This document shows positions 55,526 through 64,000 of a stretch of 64,000 bases of DNA, one piece after another. The DNA is taken from the NCBI GenBank assembly GCA_025558075.1, contig JAHLKF010000013.1, positions 124,001-188,000 on the forward strand, given 5' to 3'. Positions within the stretch are counted from its first letter, which is position 1. Each line of letters starts with the position of its first letter. The position numbers and the translations under genes were made by a program. This DNA comes from Gaertneriomyces semiglobifer. Lineage: Eukaryota; Chytridiomycota; Chytridiomycetes; Spizellomycetales; Spizellomycetaceae. Below the pieces are notes generated by a model. The model did not search any database and had not been told where the DNA came from. It saw only the letters and a program-made list of their open reading frames with translations.

Positions 55526-56752
55526 ATGAGGATGTCCACTTCCTATCAGGTATGTAAATCGCAAGCATAGACTTATCGACGCTCCTACTTATTAAAGGAA
55601 GTTGCAGAGCGGCGACTTTGTAAAGATTGTCGAGGTAGGCCCACGTGATGGGCTACAGAATGAGAAGACTATTGTTCCGCCAGAAGTTAAAATTGAACTT
55701 ATCAATCGCCTTGCTTCGACTGGCCTCCCAGTTGTTGAGGTCACCTCGTTCGTATCACCAAAATGGGTACCGCAGATGGCGGATGCCACAGAAGTTCTCA
55801 AAGGCATCAACCGTCGAGATGGCGTGGGATATCCCGTGCTGACTCCGAACTTGAAGGGTTATCAAGCTGCTAGGGCAGCTGGGGCAGATGAGGTCGCAAT
55901 CTTTGCTGCAGCTTCAGAAGGCTTCAGCAGGAAGAACATCAACTGCTCTGTGGAAGAAAGTCTTAAGAGATTTGAGGACGTTTGCCAAAAAGCTAAGGAG
56001 GATGGGGTCAGAGTTCGCGGGTGAGTTCTGCACAGTTGTACGCGGTAAGGCCATATTCCCCAGTGTAACCTGTCTTTAGATATGTCTCGGTCGTTGTTGG
56101 CTGTCCATATGATGGTGCAGTTGATCCTAAGAAGGTGGCGTTCGTGTCAGAAAAGCTTTTGGAAATGGGCTGTTATGAAATCTCCCTTGGAGATACGATC
56201 GGTGTTGGTGCGTCATGAGTACATATTAATGTGGCTGCTTGCATGTTCACTGAGTACGGGCGCTTGTATAGGCACACCGGGTAAAATGGCTGCCATGTTG
56301 GAGGAGGTGAAAAGAGCAGTGCCTGTCGAAAAGCTTGCTGTTCATTGTCATGACACATACGGACAAGCAGTTGCCAACATCCTCATGGCCATTCAGGTAA
56401 GGAGCCACGTTTGTGATGCATCAACTACTACAGCGCTTTAACAAGTCTCCATGCAGCATGGTGTGCGGGTTGTGGACAGTTCGGTAGCTGGTCTTGGTAA
56501 GATGAATCTGTGAACTCCAATTTATTACCAATACTGATGTGTCTCTTACCAGGAGGATGTCCCTATGCCAAAGGAGCCACTGGTAACGTGGCCACCGAAG
56601 ATGTACTGTATCTACTAGATGGCTTGGGTATGAAAACCGGTGTGAACCTTGCCAACGTGGTAGAAATAGGAAACTGGATCTCGTCCAAGCTTGGCCGTCG
56701 CAATGCATCTCGAGTAGCGAATGCCTTGACAGCCAAAGCCTCTAAACTGTGA
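55526..56752 (+). CDS. HMGCL: HMG-CoA lyase with C-terminal SKL
   Basis: Exons 55526-55549, 55608-56020, 56080-56207, 56272-56396, 56457-56496 and 56553-56752 give 309 residues. Motifs: [15 protein letters not shown], the metal/catalytic Asp and Arg; [50 protein letters not shown]; and [22 protein letters not shown] with the catalytic Cys. It splits HMG-CoA into acetoacetate and acetyl-CoA, the last step of leucine breakdown. The frame of exon 1 that fits the splice gives the short start [12 protein letters not shown], with no mitochondrial presequence; the longer frame upstream (from 55366) is out of phase. The last residues are ASKL, a strong PTS1, so it is likely peroxisomal. Confidence 0.93.
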
Positions 56753-57268
56753 GCTGCATCAGGTATATAGACCGTAGAGTAAGCTTAGATTGCGACTATT
56801 TTGTGAAAAGCCAACGGAGACCGCATGATTCGTGCTATTATTCGCAATACCCAAGGGATTCCTAATCTTCTCTTGAAAGAGAAGGTCGATTGTAGGGCTG
56901 GTAGTTTATGCCGTCCACCAAGCTGAACACGCATGCTCGGAGCGTTCTCAACCAAACAGCTCACCATTTCGTATACTGTGCTGAAGCAGACGTGGATGAC
57001 CGCAATTCAACCTATGTCTGCTCGGTGGTCTGTTCGGTGGAACCAACAGCGTTTTCAATGTATCACTTTGTTCTTTGATATCGATCCAAGTAGTTCTCCC
57101 CACAGAATGATGAAAATTGCCGCATCTCGCTGGATCTCATAATCACAATATATAAGATTTTGGTGTCTCGTATGTAAGTGTTGACCGTCGTGAACTCGGA
57201 TCAGGACATATTTCTTTTTCGCTTGCTCCGCGACAAGCCAAGGGGTCAATGGGTGGAATACTATACCA
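56753..57268. other. Intergenic region, one small candidate frame
   Basis: About 515 nt. The best frame, plus strand 56908-57078, encodes 56 residues (MPSTKLNTHARSVLNQTAHH...), with VYCAEADVDDRN and two Cys pairs; its composition is unusual for chance, but it has no known relative. An upstream frame MIRAIIRNTQGIPNLLLKEK at 56824 ends at a GTCGAT, not a good donor. No firm call. Confidence 0.3.
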
Positions 57269-59694
57269 ATGAACGTACATAGAGCGAAGCGTGGCCGAGC
57301 AAAGGGTTCCGGGGCGGCTACATCACCGGACAAGGGTGCTACCGGATTTTCACCGTATGCGGGCAATCAGTTTGCTGCTCTGAGATCCCTAAAACGCCTG
57401 CAACATCCCGCAGGTTCTTCGCCAGTCGGCAGCCCTCGATTACAGCCAGCTGTCACTGACCAAGCTCAAATATCCGAAAATGATTGTGCTCAAGAGGATG
57501 CCCTTGACAGTGGTAATCGATTTACGGGCGGGCAAAACCGGCAACGTACCAAGTCCCCTAGAGGGGCGGAATCAAGAGCGAATGCAACTGGGCCGGATCC
57601 AAACATCGTTTCCAGCTTTCGGCCCAGCTCTCAAAATATGGTAGCTAATGGAAAAGGACTGTGCATACTGGCGATGAACCCAGGAGAGGTATCTGAAATT
57701 TGGCCGTTGTCGAACTTGAGACGTAATACTGAAATGAACCTTGTCAGAGACTATGCTTCACTGGAATGGTATCGGTTGCCGTTATCAGCGGATCTGTTTC
57801 AATATTGGGAGCTCTTCTAGGAGCCGAGCCGAATTGGAGCGAACTTGCAAATGGGAAGTCAACAACGGCGGCTTCTCCAACAGGTCTTTCATTTATGCCC
57901 TGCTATTCTCCCAAATCACATAGCCTCTTGGTTCTACAAGCTGTCGGGAAGGATGGCAGGAATACGTCGTATACATATACCGAAACAAGTGATTCCACAA
58001 CCGCTTACGCCGTCGTGGATCTCCTAGCTACCCTGCCAGCGGATGCGAAAAGGGACCATATCATTGTGGCGCTTAAGAATATTGAGAGCTATGAGATGAC
58101 GGATATTGAGAAGATGCTTCCCAATGCCAAAGGCCTGTTTACCTCGGACAGCGAGGTTGGCGCCTTTGCTGGGATCAAAGGCTTCTACCCAATGTTTCGC
58201 CAAGAGGCAGATTTGTGTGCTGTGAACATCCTTACTCCTTGGGAAGATGCGACGGAACAAATATTGAATTCAAATGAAACTCCGGTGGTCTGTATTGTAG
58301 GGAGCAAAAATATGGGAAAGTCAACTCTAAGCCGATACGTCGTCAATTCGCTACTGAACAAATATCAGTCGGTTGCGTTTCTTGAGTGCGATGTTGGGCA
58401 GAGTGAGTTCACACCGGCAGGACTGTTGTCATTGAATATTGTTACGACTCCTTTGCTTGGCCCTCCATTCACTCACATGCAGCCACCGTATCACTCTCTG
58501 CTAATCGGAGCAACGTCACCAAAGGATGACCCCGATTATTATCTCGCCTGCTTACGACAACTGTGCAGCACGTATCGAACAGAGCTGTCCTGTGGGCCCC
58601 AGGGTGCGCCGGTTCCTTTGGTCATCAATACGCATGGCTGGGTGAAAGGTATAGTTTTCTGCAACCTCCACAGTAAATGGAAAAGTAATTCATTATGTTG
58701 ACAGGAATGGGCCTTGACTTGCTTATACACCTTTTGAGGTTGGCAAACCCCACGGATATTTTGCAACTTGCTGTCCCAGAATTCGCTCCTCAGAGCTCAT
58801 ATAAAAATATCCCAGTCGACCTACTCTCTACCTTAACTCCCTCTGGAACCGAACTCCCTCGCGTTGCGCTACTCCCCACCAACGTCAATGATACCATAAG
58901 GTAACCATAATCGTGCCCTTTGTCATAGTCTCCAACGCTAATGTCGGCTGTGCCTTTCAGAGAAAAGTTTCGCGCACATGATTTGCGGGCACTGCAAGCT
59001 ACTGCTTACTTCTATCAGACGGCATCAGCTACGGGGATGATGACACCCCGCTGGCAGTTTCACATACCGCTCACCGCTCGGGTGCCTTTTCAAGTTCCCT
59101 TCGGGCAGGTCCGCATCCGGTTTATGCATTTGGAAGTGCCTGTTGACCAGACGTTATATGCCCTGAATGGAACGATGGTAGCGCTTGTCATCGATCGTAG
59201 CATTCCTACCGAGGTTTCTCCGGTAGCTGATGACATGGGCGAGGAACCGGTATGTTCACTGAATGAGATATTCCTGTGCTCTCGACTGATCACCAGTTCA
59301 TAGCAACCCGCTTCATCACTGAGGGTCATTCCATGGAATACACCCCTATCGGCTGAAGCTCACCATTGCGTGGGTCTTGGCATCATCCGTGGAGTAGATC
59401 TGAGTAGCGAAATGTTTCATGTGCTTACGGGACCGATTCCCAAAGACTTGTTACAACGCGTAAATACGTTTGTGCGTGCACCAGCATTAGACCTTCCCGC
59501 TCCATTTTTCACGCATGGCTACGACGTGAGTTACTCGTTTGATTATATTGTGGCTTCCAACATTCTTAACACTTGCTGACCAGGCAACACGAGCGCATTT
59601 GCCGTATACGACAAAATTGCCATTGGAGGGCGTCGGCTCTGTTGCGTGGAAAACCCGACGGAACCTCCTCCGGCGGCGACCTACCAAAGAATGA
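57269..59694 (+). CDS. GRC3: Polynucleotide 5'-hydroxyl kinase Grc3/NOL9
   Basis: Exons 57269-57688, 57748-58648, 58705-58900, 58961-59249, 59304-59525 and 59584-59694 give 712 residues. The N-terminal 120 residues are basic and disordered (nucleolar type). The N-domain is marked by LAMNPGERLCFTGMVSVAVISGSVSILGA split as NPGERLCF and ISGSVSILGA. The CLP1-type P-loop is GSKNMGKST, a variant with Lys and Ser conserved, then AFLECDVGQSEFTPAG (Walker B-like), LLIGATSPKDDPDYY (lid) and VINTHGWVKGMGLDLLI. Grc3 phosphorylates the 5' end of the ITS2 cut made by Las1 during 60S ribosome maturation. With Bmt5 and Pop1 it is one of three rRNA/RNase P-linked genes here. Confidence 0.93.
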
Positions 59695-59852
59695 CATATT
59701 TAAACTTGTAATTTATGAACTTTAGGATGGCAGTGAATGCGAATACAGCTTTACATATTCATTCTATAGAAAGTCTATCTACAACTACGTGGAAACCCAC
59801 AACTAATATACAATAATGATCTGTGGCGCTTAAGTCTGGTAACAATCCAATA

Positions 59853-60557
59853 TCATCGAAGCAAGTTATGTGTGTCCCCGTCGTATTCGGGCGGTGATCC
59901 GACATATACGGTCGCAAGACTGAGGAAGCTCTGTTGACGGGGGAGCGTCGGTGGCACACGACCATGTTCTACCGGCACAATGATGATCTCTTGGTGTTCT
60001 ACTGGCCCGTTATGGGCGCCGCCGCGAGGAAGCGAATCAACGAGGTTTGCCGACGCCATGGGATATGGCTCCGCATATACGATTTCGGTCGCTTTCGCTC
60101 GAGTTACCACTGGTCGGGAAAAGCAGGCTCTCAACTTTACTGAGTACCTCAAAACGATGACACCAATGACCACAGCGATGAATATACCAACAGGAATGAT
60201 GATCATCGCTGGATGCACGCTACTGGTGTACTCATCTTGGCTGTAGGTGACCTGGCGGCGCAAGAGCGTGGCCTTGTGCGGGGCACTGGATAAGTGTGAT
60301 GGCGAGGCCAGTAGCTTTGCTGCAGCACCGTTTCTTCCTTCTAAGCGCGAGCCTGAGCTGATCGCGGATGATCGTTCGCCTGAGATTCTTCCAAACAGTG
60401 TCGGAACATGACTTGAAGACATACGCGATGGCGTTACATGTTCAGGTTCCAGGTGGGTTACTGTACTAACGGGAAGCGCAACGACTGCTGACAGAAGCGC
60501 CATGATAGTTGTCAGGAGCACCAGGGCGCGAGTTACCACCAGAGTGCGTGCAGTCAT
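59853..60557 (-). CDS. Single-pass type I membrane protein with PPEY motif, unknown
   Basis: One exon, 234 residues. Signal peptide TRALVLLTTIMALLSAVVALP at 9-29 (split: LVLLTTIMALLSAVVA), then a 90-residue Ser-rich lumenal or extracellular part, a membrane helix IIIPVGIFIAVVIGVIVL near 120-137, and a 97-residue cytosolic tail. The tail carries EIVYAEPYP and, near the C-terminus, VGSPPEYDGD, a PPxY motif that binds WW domains of Rsp5/Nedd4-type ubiquitin ligases. The design resembles fungal mid2/wsc-like sensors or Rsp5 adaptors such as Bsd2 and Ssh4, but no sequence family was recognised. Confidence 0.75.
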   Translation of the reverse strand: MTARTLVVTRALVLLTTIMALLSAVVALPVSTVTHLEPEHVTPSRMSSSHVPTLFGRISGERSSAISSGSRLEGRNGAAAKLLASPSHLSSAPHKATLLRRQVTYSQDEYTSSVHPAMIIIPVGIFIAVVIGVIVLRYSVKLRACFSRPVVTRAKATEIVYAEPYPMASANLVDSLPRGGAHNGPVEHQEIIIVPVEHGRVPPTLPRQQSFLSLATVYVGSPPEYDGDTHNLLR

Positions 60558-62556
60558 AGCGAACTACAGTACTTTGAGCGGTGAAAAGATCGATGCCTGT
60601 TGGGATAGGTGCAGCGATTGCATCGGCAACTTATAACCGTTTTTAAGCTTTCAGCGTTGATGAAAAAGACGTTTCGGTTGTTTTCCAAGCGTTTTCGTTT
60701 GATATTTCGATGACTTAACCTAAAAAAATATCAACGGTTTTCCATCGAGCAAATCTGCGAGTGCTGCATTTCGCGTTCACAATTCGAGTGTGATTCGCTT
60801 CTGCAGATATCGCCATGGACGCACAGCGATCAAGTTTCAGCAGTGTATACTGAAGCTGCAAGGCAAGTAGCAAGCGTCGATGCCAGCGACGATGCATTTC
60901 AGCATCATGGTCAAACCCTGAGTGTTGTGGGGGCACCGGGTATTTACAGACATACTTACCTTAAGAGTCAACCAGCTGCCGTTTTCCATAGATGACTCGT
61001 CGGATAACGGTCTTACTTCCATCCCACTGATTCGTTTGAATCCTCAATTAAATGGATTCGAAGAAAGAACTCGCCCGCCTCAACCATGTTGAAGGTCACC
61101 TCACCTGAACAGCCACAACTGGCATCCTGGGTAGCCACCCCAGCTATCTGAAGTTCGATTCTGCTTCACTAGCCATTACTCCGTGATAGCCCTTGCATCA
61201 GGTCGCGCTGTTAGTGAAGAGCAAAATCATCCCACATGGTCAGAGTCCGCGAGTTCCTGGCCGAAATACCCAGCTGAGAGGAGATGGGAGCAGGAACCTT
61301 TAATTGCCAGCGAACTGGTTGCCTGTACTGCGACGGTCGCCGGTGCGCACTCGCCGCCACCGACCCAGTGTTCCGCCTAGCCGCTACTGATCATTATCAA
61401 GGTCGCCGCCAGCCGGCGTCAGCTCATGAGGCCGTACTAAGTTTTCAAACGCAGGAAGAACTTTTGGGCTCGCTAAGCATAGCTGCAGCAGAATAGAAAA
61501 GCCCTGCACAGAGAAGCCCTGCGCGACGCTTACGCCTTGGCAAATGCCTTATCAAGGTCGATCGCTGTTTTGCCCAAGTATGGGACCGCTCGAAGCACCA
61601 TTGCGATCGCCGCAGTGACAAAAAAATGGCATGGATTCCGTGGATTCCCGTACCGTCGGTGTGGACCCGTGCCACATGCGCTAGCTACGCAACAAACTTG
61701 ACCAGGAATTGTCGAAACGCTAGAGCGGAAATAACGGTTCGCTGCTTTTTGAAGCATGCTAGCACGTGCTGGAAAGGAGCACTCCTTTCGACACAGGCCG
61801 GCAACCAACTGGAAATCAGGGCCAAGGTACGTCAACTGCGATGTCGTAGTTGACCTCCACCACGGTTGGATTTGTCGCTGTGGTGTGAAGAGTTGTGATC
61901 AACGCGGAGCTATTGTGGGACATTGTAGGCAACGCATATGAACACATAGGAGGGAATCCCCACTTTGCGAGCTGTGAAATGAATCAATCTTGGTGGGGAA
62001 CTAGAAGTGCAAAGCGAATTGGCGCAAGCACGGCAGGTGTCACGGGCCCAAGCTACCCAGTGGAACCAGTGGCATTGAGACACTTTCTCGTGTACATTTC
62101 AGAGCTGTTTAATAAGGAGAGGGTTGCGGCTGGGAATGTGGCTAGAAGCGGTGTTTTGGGTTTCTCGATATCCGTCGAACGGCACCTGGGTATGACCAGA
62201 GTCCAACGTCGGATAAGTAGCATGTGAGACATATGTGTTCTGGTCTTCAATATATCCATCTACCCAAATCTTCAGCATTGTGTATTCCATAAGGAATGAA
62301 CACGTGACTAGCGGAGTTTACTTAACACGTCTCGGCCTTTGCATTGTTCGTGTTTTCGCTTCCTGGACCCCCGCTGACTTTACAGTATACCATTAGCTGT
62401 GATTCGCCAAAACTGGAGGTTTCGTAGGATTGATTTACAGAGCTCAGTCCTAGCAAAAGGCCATCTATTCTGAAGGCGTCCGTTGCCGAGGCTTTCGACT
62501 CTGATCGCGGCAGCTCACCAGCTGGACCCTGTGCTTCGTTTCGGTGATACTGCAAA
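60558..62556 (-). other. Unresolved region, probably a fragmented or intron-rich minus-strand gene (about 60.7-62.3 kb)
   Basis: Protein-like pieces recur on the minus strand, separated by GT/AG sites, but I could not join them. From the 5' side: YTMLKIWVDGYIEDQNTYV (near 62260), TPLLATFPAATLSLLNSSEM (62140), NSSALITTLHTTATNPTVVEVNYD (61850-61920), the Cys-rich GPDFQLVAGLCRKECSFP (61790), then CSGEVTFNMVEAGEFFLRIHL (61060-61120, like an Ig/filamin-type strand pair) and finally KLDRCASMAISAEANHTR up to a stop at 60715. IWVDG resembles PA14-type domains. An extracellular multi-domain protein or a decaying pseudogene would both fit. No plus-strand gene is convincing. Confidence 0.4.
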
Positions 62557-63288
62557 ATGTTCCGCAACACTTTCCAGTCAGGGTTTCTATCCATCCTCTA
62601 TAGCATTGGGTATGTAGTACACGCTGTTGAGCTTTTGAGTACATCGTTACTTATCGGTATGGTGGTGGTTACGGCCCCTGTCCCTTCCTCCACAGGTCCA
62701 AGCCCCTGCAGATTTGGGACCGGCAGATTCTGAATGGCCATATCAAGCGCATTACCGACACCGATATCCAGTCATCTGTGCTAGAAATTATTGGAACAAA
62801 CGTCTCGACCAATTACATCACTTGTCCTGCGCAATCGAACAGGACTCTAGGAATCAAGTTACCTTTCTTGGTGATGATCATCAAAAACCTGAAAAAGTAC
62901 TTTACCTTTGAAGTGCAAGTGTTAGATGACAAGGGCGTTCGAAGACGGTTCAGAGCGTCCAATTATCAGGTACGATCTGTTGTGACCGTTAAAAGGTGTA
63001 ACATCTTGGAGAGCTGTACTAATTATTACATCGGGTACTCAGTCCACAACGCGTGTAAAGCCATTCATCTGCACAATGCCCATGCGTCTCGACGACGGAT
63101 GGAACCAGATCCAGTTCAACCTCAGTGATTTCACCCGCCGTGCTTATGGAACAAACTACATCGAAACGCTCCGTGTGCAGATTCATGCCAACTGCCGCAT
63201 TCGGAGGATTTACTTTAGTGATAGGCTGTACTCCGAGGAAGAGCTTCCGCCAGAGTTCAAGCTGTTCTTGCCGATCACAAAACAGTAA
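62557..63288 (+). CDS. CFAP20: Cilia and flagella associated protein 20 (CFAP20/Bug22)
   Basis: Exons 62557-62609, 62696-62969 and 63043-63288 give 190 residues; human CFAP20 is 193. Conservation is extreme: [93 protein letters not shown] and [19 protein letters not shown] are nearly identical to animal and algal proteins. CFAP20 is an inner-junction protein of doublet microtubules and stabilises axonemes and centrioles. It is absent from fungi that lost the flagellum, so it is strong evidence that this organism has zoospores or another flagellated stage. Confidence 0.97.
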
Positions 63289-63421
63289 TAGAGAGGTCGC
63301 GACTTTGTCTTCAGTGGTAGAGTTACGAAAATGTCAAGTGGTCAATGAATATAATACAGTTAAATTAAAAGTTGTAGGTGGGTTGCATCAGTGCCTGGCT
63401 CAGGTAACAGAATCCTCAGAC

Positions 63422-64000
63422 CTACTCTATAAATTGTGCGCGGGCGGCAAAACAGCGCCTCCCACGGGGAGTTCTGACCAAAACCATGCGCTCCTGAGCG
63501 TTGATCTCATCCTGAGTCTGTTCCAACAAACCGCGCAGGCGTACCACGCAGACTCCGCTCCCTTTACCCAAATTGATAGAAAAGCCGCCAGTTGTAACGT
63601 ATCCAACGATGAAATCGTCAGGGGGGAAGCAATCAAGCTTGGCCTCCGTCTGATCAATGCTACCACAAGACCTGCTTAGTGCTAGAGATACCACTTGTCG
63701 GTAAAGGTGGTAATCGGTATGTGACGGATCTGGCAGGCGGTAAACCAAGCTTTGGGAATGTACAGTTCCACTACTTAGAGCAGTAAGCTTCATCGGCACA
63801 AAGCACTCCTGAACAGATTCGATTGAAAGATTCGGAAATTCAAGTGCTCGCTTGGCGACCAGGCGGCGCCATTTCTCAAAGACGTTGCTCCAGAAGTCAG
63901 CGCGGTCGCACACTGGTGCGCTTAACGCGGCCCGGATTAATGCTACGACTCGTGGCGACGACACGACCATATTAGTCGCAAAGGGAGATTCAGGAATAGT
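63422..64000 (-). CDS. POP1: RNase P/MRP subunit Pop1, C-terminal part (runs off the right edge)
   Basis: The frame is open to the window end on the minus strand, so the N-terminal bulk lies outside. The visible part contains SVQECFVPMKLTALSSGTV, a predicted helical stretch (FWSNVFEKWRRLVAKRAL), and the C-terminal domain DDFIVGYVTTGGFSINLGKG, ending RMVLVRTPRGRRCFAARAQFIE split as RMVLVRTPRGRR. The IGFVTSGGFS...G.G type motif is the end of the Pop1 C-terminal domain. Pop1 is the largest protein of RNase P and RNase MRP, for pre-tRNA and rRNA processing. It is convergent with CFAP20, about 130 nt apart. Confidence 0.85.
   Translation of the reverse strand, partial: TIPESPFATNMVVSSPRVVALIRAALSAPVCDRADFWSNVFEKWRRLVAKRALEFPNLSIESVQECFVPMKLTALSSGTVHSQSLVYRLPDPSHTDYHLYRQVVSLALSRSCGSIDQTEAKLDCFPPDDFIVGYVTTGGFSINLGKGSGVCVVRLRGLLEQTQDEINAQERMVLVRTPRGRRCFAARAQFIE

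Noticed and set aside
55366..55557. Longer N-terminal frame for HMG-CoA lyase starting MMINARDK
   Set aside because: It reaches the first donor in phase 1, whereas exon 2 needs phase 0, so it cannot be joined to the enzyme. The short MRMSTSYQ start fits.
1..64000. Mobile elements, CRISPR arrays, toxin or viral genes
   Set aside because: No transposase, reverse transcriptase, integrase, long terminal repeat, spaced repeat array or viral hallmark gene was recognised anywhere in the window.

Overview
The window is nuclear DNA from a fungus that makes a flagellum, most likely a chytrid or a relative. Fungal markers include an Atg11-type autophagy scaffold, an HbrB-type TORC2 subunit, a FEX fluoride channel, a PRM10/ThrE-like transporter, a YMC-like carrier, a chitinase and Lcb2. 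They sit beside genes that ordinary Dikarya lack: the axonemal protein CFAP20, a PIH1D2-like dynein assembly factor, parvin, an Integrator subunit 4 homologue and the SMN partner Gemin2. Genes are dense, on both strands, and most are cut by short introns (about 46-86 nt, usually 54-70) with GTATGT/GTAAGT/GTGAGT-like donors. Where I give exon coordinates the reading frame closes through every junction, which supports the models.

Left part (1-22.6 kb): 3' part of Gemin2, GH18 chitinase, fluoride exporter, mitochondrial carrier, a Bmt5-like rRNA methyltransferase with C2H2 fingers, a 1639-residue PPR protein, the RING subunit Apc11, a peroxisome-targeted acyl-CoA dehydrogenase, the NatC catalytic subunit Naa30, serine palmitoyltransferase Lcb2, a PIH1D2-like protein and a PRM10-like transporter.

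Middle part (22.8-46.5 kb): parvin, a cytochrome b5 protein resembling the N-terminus of Ncb5or, INTS4, an unknown membrane/coiled-coil protein, ESCRT-III factor Ist1, a NUDT12-like NADH pyrophosphatase, mitochondrial PGP synthase Pgs1, GPI transamidase subunit Gpi16/PIG-T, a drug/metabolite transporter, an HbrB/PRR5-like TORC2 subunit and a full-size YOL075C-type ABCG transporter.

Right part (46.5-64 kb): Atg11, an acidic protein of unknown function, an LRRC74-like leucine-rich repeat protein, HMG-CoA lyase with a -SKL end, the Grc3/NOL9 polynucleotide kinase, a single-pass membrane protein with a PPEY motif, an unresolved stretch that probably hides a fragmented minus-strand gene, CFAP20, and the C-terminal part of Pop1 running off the right edge.

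I saw no tRNA, rRNA, transposon, CRISPR array or gene cluster of a known defence or biosynthetic kind. This looks like ordinary host chromosome. Its interest lies in animal-like genes kept in a fungus, peroxisomal targeting signals, unusual introns and a few unidentified genes.
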